Assembly: GCA_031422555.1 (NCBI GenBank)
Contig: JANPLZ010000082.1
Coordinates: 1-40,172, forward strand
DNA length: 40,172 nucleotides
Direction of reading: 5' to 3'
Source: JANNAT01 sp031422555
Lineage (GTDB): Bacteria > Pseudomonadota > Alphaproteobacteria > Rhodobacterales > Rhodobacteraceae
Shown here piece after piece: positions 1 through 8,896 of the stretch. A program made the translations under genes and the position numbers. The stretch's first letter is position 1. Each line of letters begins with the position of its first letter. Below the pieces are notes generated by a model. It saw only the letters and a list, made by a program, of their open reading frames with translations, did no database searches and was not told the origin of the DNA.

Positions 1-2
1 TT

Positions 3-47
3 CCCGTCGTCATCATCATTCTGCTGTATATGACCGACGTGTTCTGA
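3..47 (+). CDS. C-terminal end of an unidentified, probably membrane protein (partial)
   Basis: The window opens inside a possible reading frame that runs from base 3 to a TGA at 45-47. Only 14 residues are visible. They are strongly hydrophobic (PVVIIILLYMTDVF), which would suit the last membrane helix of a transporter or other integral membrane protein. It would end convergently against the DapA-family gene on the minus strand. The fragment is too short to assign a family, and an open frame of this length can occur by chance. Confidence 0.35.
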   Translation, partial: PVVIIILLYMTDVF

Positions 48-69
48 CACTGCGCTGCGCCCTCGCATC

Positions 70-954
70 TTAGGGGCTTTGCGCCCAATGCCTTACCAGC
101 GACAAGCCAAATTCGGTCGGCCGCATTGCGGGGGCGCGGTCGTGGATGTCCAACCCCGCACGTTCGCCAAAGATGCGCTTGCCATAACAGATCAGATGCT
201 CCAGCGACTGCATGCCAAACAAAGCGGCGGGTAGGAACGCGGCATAGGCGGCCTCGGCTTGCGGCACATCCCCCGCAGCCCACGCCTGCCAGCACCGCAC
301 AACACCGGGCAGCACATCGGGGGCCACGATAAACCCCTGCACGCCTGCACGCAGACAATCGGTCATCTCTAAGCCCCCACGCCCGTTCAGCACGGCAATA
401 TCATGGCCCACCCGGCCAATCAGGCCATGCAAATCGGTGGCCCCGGTTTCCGATTTGATCTGGGTAAAACCGGGGCAGCGGGCTCGTAACGCCACGATGT
501 CATCATCCGACAACGACCGGCCCAGATATTGCGGTGCGTTCTGGATGGCAAAGGGCAACCGGGTGCTGCTACCCACGCGGGCAAAGAAATCGACATATTC
601 GGCGGCGCTGTAGCTGCCCGTGATGGGCGGTTGCAAGATCAGCCAATCGGCCCCGGCGCCTTCGGCCACAGCAATCAGCGCCAGTTGTTCGGCCACCGAA
701 TTGCCGGCAATCGTCACCGACAAGGGCAGGCCTGCCGCATCGGCGCGCGCCCAGATGATGATTTGGGTGCGTTCTTCAAAGGTCAGTTTTGCCACTTCGG
801 TGGCAAGCCCCAATACCGTAACGCCATCGGCCCCTTGGGCGCGCACGTAAGCCACCTGCGCGGCCATCGCAGCCCGGTCCAGCCGTTCGTGGGCGTCAAA
901 CATTGCATAAAGCACGCAATGAATACCCGGAAAAACCCGCGCTGTGTTTGCCAT
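70..954 (-). CDS. DapA/dihydrodipicolinate synthase family aldolase
   Basis: This 294-residue protein belongs to the class I lyase family of DHDPS, N-acetylneuraminate lyase and 4-hydroxy-2-oxoglutarate aldolase, which are cytoplasmic TIM barrels that form a Schiff base between a lysine and a 2-oxo acid. The pyruvate-binding strand reads TVLGLATEV instead of the DapA GTTGE form. The Schiff-base lysine is in QIKSETG, and the NAPQYLG segment occupies the place of the DHDPS tyrosine motif. These departures argue against a true lysine-biosynthetic DapA; the substrate is unknown. The ATG at 952-954 was chosen because a run of six or seven G lies just upstream of it. An upstream ATG at 990 would add 12 residues without support. 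The gene lies about 80 bases after the glycosyltransferase on the same strand, so it may be read through from the yej operon. Confidence 0.85.
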   Translation of the reverse strand: MANTARVFPGIHCVLYAMFDAHERLDRAAMAAQVAYVRAQGADGVTVLGLATEVAKLTFEERTQIIIWARADAAGLPLSVTIAGNSVAEQLALIAVAEGAGADWLILQPPITGSYSAAEYVDFFARVGSSTRLPFAIQNAPQYLGRSLSDDDIVALRARCPGFTQIKSETGATDLHGLIGRVGHDIAVLNGRGGLEMTDCLRAGVQGFIVAPDVLPGVVRCWQAWAAGDVPQAEAAYAAFLPAALFGMQSLEHLICYGKRIFGERAGLDIHDRAPAMRPTEFGLSLVRHWAQSP

Positions 955-1034
955 CTGCCCCCCCCAATCAGCCTTGATACGCCGCGCCACTGCCCGCGCC
1001 AGCGTTGGCGCAACGCCAAGCCACCGCCAGCGCC

Positions 1035-2258
1035 CTAACCCGCGATGCCTTCAACATAGGCCACCATGCGCGGCAGACAGACCCTGCGCAGATCATAGCG
1101 GTCAATCGCGGTTTGGCGCGCTGCCGCCCGCAGCGGATCAAACCGCGCCGGATCGGCCAGCGCCAGCGTCAAAGCAGCCGACCACGCCGGCACGTCAAAG
1201 AAATTCACCAGCGTGCCGTTGACCCCCTGCGCAATCGCTTCGGCGACCGGGGCAGTGTCTGACGCCACGACATGACATCCCGCCGCCATCGCCTCGATCA
1301 TCGACCAACTCAGCACGAAGGGATAAGTCAGATAGGCGTGCACCCGCGCAACCTGCATCAAGGCGACAAAGCCGGGATAGGGAATTTTGCCCATGAAATG
1401 CACCCGCGGCAGATCAAGATCATCGCGCACCTCTGACAAAAAGCGATCTTTCCAGCCCTTTTCTCCTTTGGGGGCCGCGCCGTAACTGACCTCATCGCCG
1501 CCGACGATCACCACTTGCGCATTGGGCCGGGCCTGCAGCACGGCGGGCAGGGCGCGCATGAAAATGTGATAGCCACGGTAAGGTTCCAGATTGCGGTTTA
1601 CAAAGGTCAACACCTCGTCGCCCGCGCGCAAAACCCCGCCATCGGGCAGCGCAAAGCTGGCAGCAGGGTTCGGCACCATTACATCGGTATCCACCCCGTC
1701 ATGGATCACCCGCAACATGGGCTGGATGCTGGCCGGATAGGTCGAGGCCTGCCATTGGGTCGGGCACACACCCGCATCGGCATGCACCAGTGCCTGCCCC
1801 AGATGGCCGGCGCGCCCCTGGGCGATCATCACCTGATCAAAACTGGCTGGCCCGAATTCGGTATCAAACCCCACATCCGCGCCGCGGCCTTTGTAGTAAA
1901 ACTCGGCATAGACGATCAATTTGGCCTGCGGCCAGACCTCTTTCAAAAACAGCGTCTCGCCCCAGCCGGAATGGCCGACGATCACATCGGGGCTATAGCC
2001 TTTGTCGTCGCGCAGTTGCAGGGCGGCGCGGGCCACCGTGACGCCGCGATCAGACATCAGGGTATAGTTGCGGCCCAACCGGGTGGCGGCAGGATCAACC
2101 GTTGCGGGGTCGTGTTTATAGCGCAACACCGGAATGGCCGAGGCGCGGGTGTTGCCGTGATCGGTCAGCGCCAGACAGTCATGGCCGCGTTTGGCCAGTT
2201 CGGGCGCCAGATGCAGGAATTGGCCGGGAAAGTTCTGATGCACGAACAGGATTTTCAC
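1035..2258 (-). CDS. Glycosyltransferase family 4 (GT-B fold)
   Basis: This 407-residue protein looks like a GT4 (glycosyl transferases group 1) enzyme, which transfers a sugar from a nucleotide-sugar donor to a glycan or lipid acceptor at the cytoplasmic face of the membrane. The N terminus (KILFVHQNFPGQF) is the first Rossmann strand and glycine loop of the acceptor domain. The C-terminal donor domain shows VTFVNRNLEPYRG and VVIVGGDE, then an EX7E-like region (MIEAMAAGCHVVASDTAPVAE). No signal peptide or membrane segment is visible. Its ATG overlaps the TGA of yejF by four bases (ATGA), which implies translational coupling to the transporter. The donor and acceptor cannot be told from sequence. 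Confidence 0.88.
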   Translation of the reverse strand: MKILFVHQNFPGQFLHLAPELAKRGHDCLALTDHGNTRASAIPVLRYKHDPATVDPAATRLGRNYTLMSDRGVTVARAALQLRDDKGYSPDVIVGHSGWGETLFLKEVWPQAKLIVYAEFYYKGRGADVGFDTEFGPASFDQVMIAQGRAGHLGQALVHADAGVCPTQWQASTYPASIQPMLRVIHDGVDTDVMVPNPAASFALPDGGVLRAGDEVLTFVNRNLEPYRGYHIFMRALPAVLQARPNAQVVIVGGDEVSYGAAPKGEKGWKDRFLSEVRDDLDLPRVHFMGKIPYPGFVALMQVARVHAYLTYPFVLSWSMIEAMAAGCHVVASDTAPVAEAIAQGVNGTLVNFFDVPAWSAALTLALADPARFDPLRAAARQTAIDRYDLRRVCLPRMVAYVEGIAG

Positions 2259-3886
2259 CCCGTCGCCCCCCCTTGTGCCGCCCCACCCGCGCCAACTGCC
2301 GCCGCCCCAAACGCCGCCACCATCAAAGCGCGGGTATAGGCGTGCTGCGGGTTGGCAAACAAATCGGCACTGGCCCCGGCTTCTACCACATCGCCGTCTT
2401 TCATCACCATCACCTTGTGCGACAGCGCGCGCACCACCCGCAGATCATGGCTGATGAACACATAAGCCAACCCCCATTTGGCCTGCAAATCGCGCAGCAA
2501 ATCGACGATTTGCACTTGCACCGTCATGTCCAGCGCCGATGTAGGCTCGTCCAGCACCACCAGTTTGGGGCGCAAGATCATCGCACGCGCAATGGCGATG
2601 CGCTGGCGCTGGCCGCCGGAAAATTCGTGCGGATAGCGGGCGGCCATCGCCGGATCAAGGCCCACTTCGGTCATCATATCGGCCACCATATCGGCCCGGT
2701 TGCGCCCCGGCTGCAGGCCATGCACGCCCAAGCCTTCGGCAATGATTTCAGCGGCGGTCATCCGCGGCGACAGGCTGCCAAACGGGTCTTGAAACACGAT
2801 CTGCATCTCGCGGCGTTGGGCGCGCAGGGCGGCCCCGGTCAGGGTTGACATGTCCCGTCCCAAAATCGTGATCCGCCCGGTCGAGGCGATCAACCGGATC
2901 AGCGCCAGCGCCAGCGTGGTCTTGCCAGATCCGCTTTCGCCAACAATCCCCAAGGTTTCCCCCGCCCGCACCGACAAGGTGGCATTATTCACCGCCTTTA
3001 TGTGGCCAACGGTGCTGCGCAAAAACCCACGCTGCACTGGAAACCAGATGCGCAGTTTATCCGTTTCCACCACGACGGGCGCATTTGCCGCCACTGCAGC
3101 CGGTTGGCCTTTGGGTTCGGCCGCCAGCAGTTTTTGGGTATAGGGGTGGCGCGGATTGCTGAAGATATCCGCCGTCTCGCCTTGTTCCACAATCTTGCCG
3201 CCCTGCATCACGCAGACCCGGTCGGCAATGCGGCGCACGATGCCCAGATCATGGGTGATGAACAAAAGGCTTAGGCCTTCACTGCGTTTCAGATCGGCCA
3301 GCAAGTCCAGGATCTGCGCCTGAATGGTCACGTCCAGCGCGGTTGTAGGCTCGTCCGCGACCAAAAGTTCTGGGCCATTGGCCAAGGCCATCGCAATCAT
3401 CACGCGCTGACGCTGACCGCCCGACAACTGATGCGGATAGGCCGTCAGGCGGCTGGTCGCGTCGCGGATGCCGACTTTGTTCAACAGCTCGATGATCCGC
3501 GCGCGGGCCGCGTCGCCTTTCAGGCCCTGATGCAGGCCCAGACTTTCGCCGATCTGCGTCTCGATTGTGTGCAAAGGGTTCAGCGACGTCATCGGTTCTT
3601 GAAAGATAAAGCTGATATCGTTGCCACGCACACGGCGCAAACTGGCCTGCGCCGCACCCACCATTTCGCGGCCCAGATAGGTGATGGATCCGCTAACCCC
3701 GGCACTGTCGGGCAACAGGCCCACGGTTGACAGCGCCGTCACCGATTTTCCCGATCCGCTTTCCCCGACGATGGCCACGGTTTCGCCACGGCCGACGGCA
3801 AAGCTGATACCGCGCACCGCATGGATATCGCGGCCATCTTGGCGAAAGCTGATGTTCAGATCGCTGACTTGTAAAACCACGCTCAT
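2255..3886 (-). CDS. yejF: Peptide ABC transporter ATPase with two fused nucleotide-binding domains (YejF-like)
   Basis: This 543-residue protein carries two complete ABC ATPase domains in one chain and energises the YejBE permease at the inner membrane. Domain 1 has Walker A GESGSGKS at about residues 41-48, the signature LSGGQRQR and Walker B LLVADEPTTALD. Domain 2 repeats the set with GESGSGKT, FSGGQRQR and LVVLDEPTSALD. Each domain ends with the C-terminal extension typical of the Opp/Dpp family (NPRHPYTQKLL and NPQHAYTRALM). The length and tandem layout match E. coli YejF, part of a peptide and microcin C importer. The start overlaps the stop of yejE by four bases, and the stop overlaps the start of the glycosyltransferase. 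Confidence 0.93.
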   Translation of the reverse strand: MSVVLQVSDLNISFRQDGRDIHAVRGISFAVGRGETVAIVGESGSGKSVTALSTVGLLPDSAGVSGSITYLGREMVGAAQASLRRVRGNDISFIFQEPMTSLNPLHTIETQIGESLGLHQGLKGDAARARIIELLNKVGIRDATSRLTAYPHQLSGGQRQRVMIAMALANGPELLVADEPTTALDVTIQAQILDLLADLKRSEGLSLLFITHDLGIVRRIADRVCVMQGGKIVEQGETADIFSNPRHPYTQKLLAAEPKGQPAAVAANAPVVVETDKLRIWFPVQRGFLRSTVGHIKAVNNATLSVRAGETLGIVGESGSGKTTLALALIRLIASTGRITILGRDMSTLTGAALRAQRREMQIVFQDPFGSLSPRMTAAEIIAEGLGVHGLQPGRNRADMVADMMTEVGLDPAMAARYPHEFSGGQRQRIAIARAMILRPKLVVLDEPTSALDMTVQVQIVDLLRDLQAKWGLAYVFISHDLRVVRALSHKVMVMKDGDVVEAGASADLFANPQHAYTRALMVAAFGAAAVGAGGAAQGGATG

Positions 3887-4998
3887 CTGAAGGTCTTTCT
3901 GGGGTCAAACGCATCGCGCACCCCTTCAAAGATGAACACCAGCAATGACAGCATGATGGCAAAGGTAAAGAACGTGGTGAAGGCCAGCGACGGCATTTGC
4001 AGATTTTGCTGCGCCTGACGCGATAGCTGGCCCAACGACGGCAGCGATGCCGGCAGGCCAAATCCCAGATAATCCAGACTGGCCAGTGATCCGATGGTGC
4101 CCGAAATCACAAACGGCAGCATGGTCAGCGTTGCCACCATGGCGTTGGGTAGCACGTGGCGGAAAATGATCACCCGGTCAGGCACACCCAGGGCCTTTGC
4201 CGCGCGGACATATTCGAAATTACGCGCCCGCAGGAACTCCGCCCGCACCACGCCGATCAACCGGGTCCAGCCAAACAACACCATGATAGTGATCAAAATC
4301 CAGAAACTGCGCTGCCAGACCGAAAACACAATTATGATAAAGTAAAGTTCCGGCACGCCGCCCCAAATCTCCAGCAGGCGTTGAAAGATCAGATCAACCT
4401 TGCCGCCAAAATAGCCCTGCAACGCCCCCGCCGTGATGCCAATCACCGATGTCAGCACGGTGACGATCAATCCAAACGCCACTGAAAGCCGGAACCCGTA
4501 AATTACCCGCGCCAGCACATCGCGGCTGGTATCATCGGTGCCCAGCCAATGCGTGCCATCCGGTGCCGACGGCGCGGCAGCCCCGCCCAGATCATTGATG
4601 GTGTTGTAACTGAACGGGATCAGCGGCCACAGGATAGAGCCTTTGACAAAACCCTCGGTCGCATCGTCGAACGCGCCGCTGTCAACCGACGCGATCATCG
4701 GCGTGGCATTGTCGAAACAATCCAGCAAGCCGCCGGTTTTGATCAGACATTGCACTTCGGCAGATTTGTAGTTCGCCTCGGTGCGAAAATCGCCACCAAA
4801 ATCGGCTTCGGAATAGAATTTCAAAAACGGCACCCGCCATTCGCCACGATAGGTAACGAAAAGGGGCCGATCATTGGCCAACACTTCGGCAAACAGCGTG
4901 ATGCCGAACAGAATGGAAAACAGGATCAGTGACCAATAGGCGCGGCGGTTCGATTTGAAGTTGCGCCAGCGGCGGCTGTTTAGCGGCGACAGGGCCAT
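3883..4998 (-). CDS. yejE: Peptide ABC transporter permease (YejE-like)
   Basis: This 371-residue inner-membrane permease belongs to the DppC/OppC family and closely resembles YejE. It has an N-terminal helix (about residues 20-40), a large extracytoplasmic loop with the Yej-type FYSEADFGGDF and HWLGTDDTSRDVLARVIYG segments, then five helices. The EAA-loop segment (YVRAAKALGVPDRVIIFRHVLPNA) contacts the ATPase. It is longer than E. coli YejE (341 residues as I recall), because of an insertion in the first loop that contains cysteines at about residues 84 and 94. The start lies three bases after the yejB stop and the stop overlaps yejF, so the four transport genes form one transcription unit. 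Confidence 0.93.
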   Translation of the reverse strand: MALSPLNSRRWRNFKSNRRAYWSLILFSILFGITLFAEVLANDRPLFVTYRGEWRVPFLKFYSEADFGGDFRTEANYKSAEVQCLIKTGGLLDCFDNATPMIASVDSGAFDDATEGFVKGSILWPLIPFSYNTINDLGGAAAPSAPDGTHWLGTDDTSRDVLARVIYGFRLSVAFGLIVTVLTSVIGITAGALQGYFGGKVDLIFQRLLEIWGGVPELYFIIIVFSVWQRSFWILITIMVLFGWTRLIGVVRAEFLRARNFEYVRAAKALGVPDRVIIFRHVLPNAMVATLTMLPFVISGTIGSLASLDYLGFGLPASLPSLGQLSRQAQQNLQMPSLAFTTFFTFAIMLSLLVFIFEGVRDAFDPRKTFR

Positions 4999-5001
4999 GA
5001 T

Positions 5002-6150
5002 CTACCCCCTCCGCTCAAAATCAATGCGCGGGTCGATCCAGACATACATCAGATCCGACACTATCCCTACCACCAGACCCATCAGCCCAAAGGCAAACAA
5101 CGTGCCGAAAATCACCGGATAATCGCGCTCCAGCGCCGCTTTATAGCCAAGCTGACCAAGACCATCCAAGGAAAAAATCGTCTCGATGATCAGGCTGCCG
5201 CCAAAGAAAACGCTGATAAACAACGCCGGAAAGCCTGCAATCACGATCAACATCGCGTTGCGGAACACATGGCCATAAAGCACGGATCGTTCCGACAACC
5301 CCTTGGCCCGCGCCGTCATCACATATTGCTTTTTGATCTCGTCCAGAAAGCTGTTTTTGGTCAGCAGGGTCAGGGTGGCGAAGGACGCGATGGTTGATGC
5401 CAGCACCGGCAAGGTGATGTGCCAGAAATAGTCCCCGACCTTACCGATGACGGACAGATCGTCAAAGTTGCTTGAGGTCAGCCCCCGCAGCGGGAAAATC
5501 TGGTAATACGACCCGCCCGCGAACAGCACCAGCAACAGCACGGCCACCAACAGGCCGGGAATCGAATAGGCAGCGATGATGATACCAGACGTCCAGCTGT
5601 CAAAACTTGACCCATCGCTGACCGCCTTGCGAATGCCCAAAGGGATCGAGATCATATAGGCAATCAACGTGGACCACAGCCCCAGCGTGATCGAAACCGG
5701 CATCTTTTCGACCACCAGTTCCAACACCCCCGCAGACCGGAAATAACTTTGGCCAAAGTCAAATTGGACGAATTTCCACATCATGATTCCGAAACGTTCA
5801 ACCGCCGGGATCATTTCCTTTTCGCAATCCTTGGCCTGCTTGGCCAATGTGCCCTCATAGCCTGCCGGGCAGACAAAGCGGGCAAAGCCGAATTCGACTT
5901 CCAGTTTGGCGCGAAATTCAGGCGGCAGGCCGCGTGCGCCGACATAGCCGCCCTGATCCTTGTCGATGCCGGCATCGCCTTGGCCCGCGCCGCTGACATT
6001 GCCGATCACATCGCCTTCGCCTTCCAGCCGCGCTTCGATCTGGTCAAACGGCCCCCCCGGCACGAATTGCGTCAGGGCAAAGTTGACCACCATGATGCCG
6101 AACAACGTCGGGATCACCAGCAAAAGACGACGAAAAATATAGGCTGCCAT
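5002..6150 (-). CDS. yejB: Peptide ABC transporter permease (YejB-like)
   Basis: This 382-residue partner permease belongs to the DppB/OppB family. The N terminus (YIFRRLLLVIPTLFGIMVVNFALTQ) is the usual first helix, followed by PGGPFDQ. A long extracytoplasmic segment follows at about residues 35-130, rich in Gly and Asp, with two cysteines at about residues 94 and 109 (RFVCPAGYEG and KDCEKE). The C-terminal half has the permease core with an EAA loop (YVMTARAKGLSERSVLYGHVFRNA). YejB and YejE are expected to form the heterodimeric channel. The yejA stop lies three bases upstream, so the operon order is yejA-B-E-F. Confidence 0.93.
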   Translation of the reverse strand: MAAYIFRRLLLVIPTLFGIMVVNFALTQFVPGGPFDQIEARLEGEGDVIGNVSGAGQGDAGIDKDQGGYVGARGLPPEFRAKLEVEFGFARFVCPAGYEGTLAKQAKDCEKEMIPAVERFGIMMWKFVQFDFGQSYFRSAGVLELVVEKMPVSITLGLWSTLIAYMISIPLGIRKAVSDGSSFDSWTSGIIIAAYSIPGLLVAVLLLVLFAGGSYYQIFPLRGLTSSNFDDLSVIGKVGDYFWHITLPVLASTIASFATLTLLTKNSFLDEIKKQYVMTARAKGLSERSVLYGHVFRNAMLIVIAGFPALFISVFFGGSLIIETIFSLDGLGQLGYKAALERDYPVIFGTLFAFGLMGLVVGIVSDLMYVWIDPRIDFERRG

Positions 6151-6153
6151 AGG

Positions 6154-8067
6154 TTACTTCAGCACGCCCGCAGCTTTCAGCTTGGCGGCCTTTTCGGCGT
6201 TGAACCACCAGATATCAATCTCGCCCAGATCATAGGGCGGCAGCGATTCCGGGTGTTCGTATTGGTCGTAATAGGCAACCGTATGGGTGTTTTTATACCA
6301 TTGCGGCACCCAGAATTTCAGCGTGCGCAACACCCTGTCCAAGGCCCGCACCGTGACATCCAGATCTTCGCGGGTCTTGGCACCTTCAACAAGGTCCAGC
6401 AGCCTGTCGACGGCGGGGTTCGAAACGCCCGCACGGTTGCGGGTTGAATTATCAACCGTGGTTGACGCATAGCCTTGCTTCAACTCACTGCCCGGCTCGT
6501 AGCCGCCATTGATGGCGTTGCCGACGATGATGTCAAAGTCAAAGTTCGGCGGGTCGATGCGTTCGCTTAACTGGGCCGGGTCAACAAGGTTCAGCGACGC
6601 ATCAATCCCCAGCGCCCGCAGGTTTTCCACATAGGGGCTGATCACCCGTTCAAACGTCGGGCTGTCTTCCAGAAATTCAACTTTCAACGTCTCGCCCTTG
6701 GCATTGCGGCGCATGCCGTCATCGCCCGCAGGCCAGCCCGCCTCGTCCAACAGGGCGGACGCACGGCGCAGGTTGCCACGGTCAAGCCCCTTTTCGGCCG
6801 ATGACACCGACCCCATGATCGGATCATCGGTCAAAATCGTCGCGGGCAGCAGCCCTTCGTCGATCAACGGTTGCAAAACCGCGGCTTCGGCGATGGTCGC
6901 AGGGCCAACAGCGGCCATCGCGGTGTTTTCCCAGATCGAATTGATCCGTGCATACAACCCGTAAAACAGCGTCTGGTTCGACCATTCAAAGTTGAACATC
7001 AACCCGATCGCTTCGCGCACGCGGGAGTCTTGGAACTTTTCACGGCGCAAGTTGAACAAGAACGCCTGACCAGAGGCGATGCTGCCGTTGGGCAATTCGG
7101 TTTTGATCACCGAGCCGTTGTTCAGATTTTCAAAATCATAGGCCGTGGCCCAATTTTTCGACGAATTTTCATTGCGAAAGGTGTAGACCCCCGATTTGAA
7201 CGCTTCCAATGCGGCGGTGTCATCGCCGAAATATTCGATGCGGATGGCGTCAAAATTGTTGCGCCCAATGCCCCAGGGCAGGTTTTGCGCCCAATAGTCG
7301 GGGTTGCGGTTGTAGATCACTTGTTGCCCGGCTTTCAGGCTGCCCAGCGCGTAGGCCCCGGTGCCAAGAAAGGGCACCAGACTGGAGTCTTCCAGATCTT
7401 GCTTGTTGGCCTCGTAGAACGCTTTGGAAAGGATGGTCAGACCGCCCGCCTGTGCCGGCATATCGCGAAAATTGGTGCCGGGGGTGAAGGTGAATTTCAC
7501 ACGGTAGGGGTCCAGCAGTTCGACCGACTGATACTTTTCATTGGCCACGGCGCGGTATTCGGCAATGCCCTTTTCGCGGAACAGATTATAGCTGAAAATC
7601 ACATCCTCGCCGGTCATCGGACTGCCGTCCGAGAATTTGACGTCTTTGCGCAGATTGAAAATCACCCAAGACCGGTCTTGCGGATATTCCATCGTTTCGC
7701 ACATCAGACAATAGGCTGACCCGATCTCGTCGCTGGGCGCGGTCAGGATGTTTTCATAGGCAAGGGCAGCATAGGCCTCGCCGACGCCTTTGACCGAATA
7801 GGGGTTCACGCTGTCAAACGTGCCGGGCCGCCATTCCGAAATTTCGCCACCCTTGGGGGCGGTGGGGTTTACATAGCCTAAATGCGCGAAATCGGCGGGA
7901 TATTTCAGTGCGCCAAAGGTGGAAATACCATGTGCCACGATGGGGGTCTGGTCTTGCGCGCGTGCAGCCGTCACGCAAAGGGCGGCAGCGATTGCCAAAG
8001 CCCCGCTGCCCAACTGCCACGCCCAGATGCCGCGGTTCAGAACCTGCGCCCTAAGCTGTCTTGCCAT
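6154..8067 (-). CDS. yejA: Periplasmic extracellular solute-binding protein, family 5 (YejA-like)
   Basis: This 637-residue binding protein delivers peptides, or in E. coli also microcin C, to the YejBEF complex. It starts with a basic N terminus, a hydrophobic stretch (ALAIAAALCVTA) and a likely cleavage site ARA/QD, so it is exported. The mature part has SBP_bac_5 hallmarks: KGGEISEWRPGTFDSVNPY, DRSWVIFNLRKDVKFSDGSPMTGEDVIFS and NPDYWAQNLPWGIGRNNFD. A Cys-X2-Cys (YCLMCE) lies shortly before DRSWV. The ATG at 8065-8067 was chosen because AGGAG stands seven bases upstream and it puts the signal peptide at the N terminus. The open frame runs 64 codons further upstream, into the terminator of the neighbouring cytochrome gene, which is not believable. 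It is the first gene of the operon. Confidence 0.92.
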   Translation of the reverse strand: MARQLRAQVLNRGIWAWQLGSGALAIAAALCVTAARAQDQTPIVAHGISTFGALKYPADFAHLGYVNPTAPKGGEISEWRPGTFDSVNPYSVKGVGEAYAALAYENILTAPSDEIGSAYCLMCETMEYPQDRSWVIFNLRKDVKFSDGSPMTGEDVIFSYNLFREKGIAEYRAVANEKYQSVELLDPYRVKFTFTPGTNFRDMPAQAGGLTILSKAFYEANKQDLEDSSLVPFLGTGAYALGSLKAGQQVIYNRNPDYWAQNLPWGIGRNNFDAIRIEYFGDDTAALEAFKSGVYTFRNENSSKNWATAYDFENLNNGSVIKTELPNGSIASGQAFLFNLRREKFQDSRVREAIGLMFNFEWSNQTLFYGLYARINSIWENTAMAAVGPATIAEAAVLQPLIDEGLLPATILTDDPIMGSVSSAEKGLDRGNLRRASALLDEAGWPAGDDGMRRNAKGETLKVEFLEDSPTFERVISPYVENLRALGIDASLNLVDPAQLSERIDPPNFDFDIIVGNAINGGYEPGSELKQGYASTTVDNSTRNRAGVSNPAVDRLLDLVEGAKTREDLDVTVRALDRVLRTLKFWVPQWYKNTHTVAYYDQYEHPESLPPYDLGEIDIWWFNAEKAAKLKAAGVLK

Positions 8068-8186
8068 AGCCCGTCTCCTACAAAGCGCGACATTGCCGCA
8101 TGTCTCTAACATTATGCTAATTCGGAAATTGTCCATGCCACAAGCTGCGAATGTAAAGCCACATCCGATAACAACTGCGTCACATG

Positions 8187-8215
8187 AAAAAGGCCGCCCC
8201 GGGCGGACGGCCTTT
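8187..8215 (-). terminator. Rho-independent terminator of the cytochrome c gene
   Basis: On the minus strand an 8-bp perfect stem (AAAGGCCG with CGGCCTTT, at 8208-8215 and 8189-8196) encloses an 11-base GC-rich loop and runs into a short T tract (complement of 8187-8191). It starts 19 bases after the cytochrome stop codon. It separates that gene from yejA, which follows on the same strand. Confidence 0.8.
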
Positions 8216-8233
8216 GGCGCAATTTGGCTTGGG

Positions 8234-8758
8234 TTACTTAACCGAGGCCAAATAGGCAATTACATTAGCGCGGTCTTCAACTTTGGGCAAACCCGCGAAC
8301 GCCATCTTGGTGCCGGGCGCATAGGCTTTCGGGCTGGTCAGGAACCCGTTCAGATTTTCCGGTGACCACGCATCGCCCGCCATGGCAACCAACGCTTCGG
8401 AATAGCCAAAACCGCCGACGCTGGCTTTGGCGCGGTCAACCACACCGTTCAGATGCGGCCCCGTGCCATCCACGCCGTCCATCTTGTGGCAGGCTTTGCA
8501 CTTGCTGAAAACCTTCTCGCCCGCAGCTGCGTCAGCTGCGGCATAAACCACATCAAACGCCGGGCCTTCTTCGACAGCGACGTCCTCACTTTCGGCGGCA
8601 CCGGTGTCGATGATATAGGCCTGCGCCACTTCTTCGTCACCATGCGCTTCGACCCCGGTGTGATACAGCGAGTCCGCCGCCCATGTGGCGAACAAAAACA
8701 CCAAAAACGACCCGCAAATCGCGCCCAAAATCTTTGTGATTGTCATTGTATTCAGCAT
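8234..8758 (-). CDS. Membrane-anchored class I cytochrome c (cytochrome c-y/c552 type)
   Basis: This 174-residue protein has an uncleaved N-terminal signal anchor (about residues 8-29), an acidic, alanine-rich linker (about 35-80) and one class I cytochrome c domain. Heme is attached through CKACH at residues 87-91, and the sixth ligand is likely Met152 in PGTKMAF. The build (anchor, flexible linker, heme domain) is that of cytochrome c-y in Rhodobacter, which carries electrons from the bc1 complex to terminal oxidases or reaction centres on the periplasmic side. The start at 8758 has GGAAAG about seven bases upstream; a second ATG four codons later is possible. It has its own candidate promoter and terminator, so it is probably monocistronic and divergent from pheA. 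Confidence 0.9.
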   Translation of the reverse strand: MLNTMTITKILGAICGSFLVFLFATWAADSLYHTGVEAHGDEEVAQAYIIDTGAAESEDVAVEEGPAFDVVYAAADAAAGEKVFSKCKACHKMDGVDGTGPHLNGVVDRAKASVGGFGYSEALVAMAGDAWSPENLNGFLTSPKAYAPGTKMAFAGLPKVEDRANVIAYLASVK

Positions 8759-8807
8759 ATCGTGCTTTCCATTCGGCCAAAGCGCCCGAGAAGTCTGTGT
8801 TACGCGC

Positions 8808-8837
8808 TATCTACCCGCTTCCCCCGCCGGGTTTCAA
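8808..8837 (-). promoter_or_regulatory. Candidate sigma-70 promoter for the cytochrome c gene
   Basis: On the minus strand, TTGAAA (complement of 8832-8837) and TAGATA (complement of 8808-8813) are separated by 18 bases and lie about 50 bases upstream of the cytochrome start codon. The match to the consensus is good, but it was found by eye only. Confidence 0.5.
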
Positions 8838-8896
8838 GGTGTAGTAGCGCGACCAATCGCCCCTATCGCTGGGTTTTTACGTCGGAGTGTATCGAA

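Noticed and set aside
70..954. Lysine-biosynthetic dapA
   Set aside because: The motif around the pyruvate-binding strand and the tyrosine position differ from true DapA, and the neighbours are not lysine genes.
1515..2339. Long plus-strand open frame of 274 codons opposite the glycosyltransferase
   Set aside because: GC-rich alphaproteobacterial genes often leave the opposite strand open. The translation is rich in Gln, His, Arg and Gly without domain motifs, and the minus-strand gene is unambiguous.
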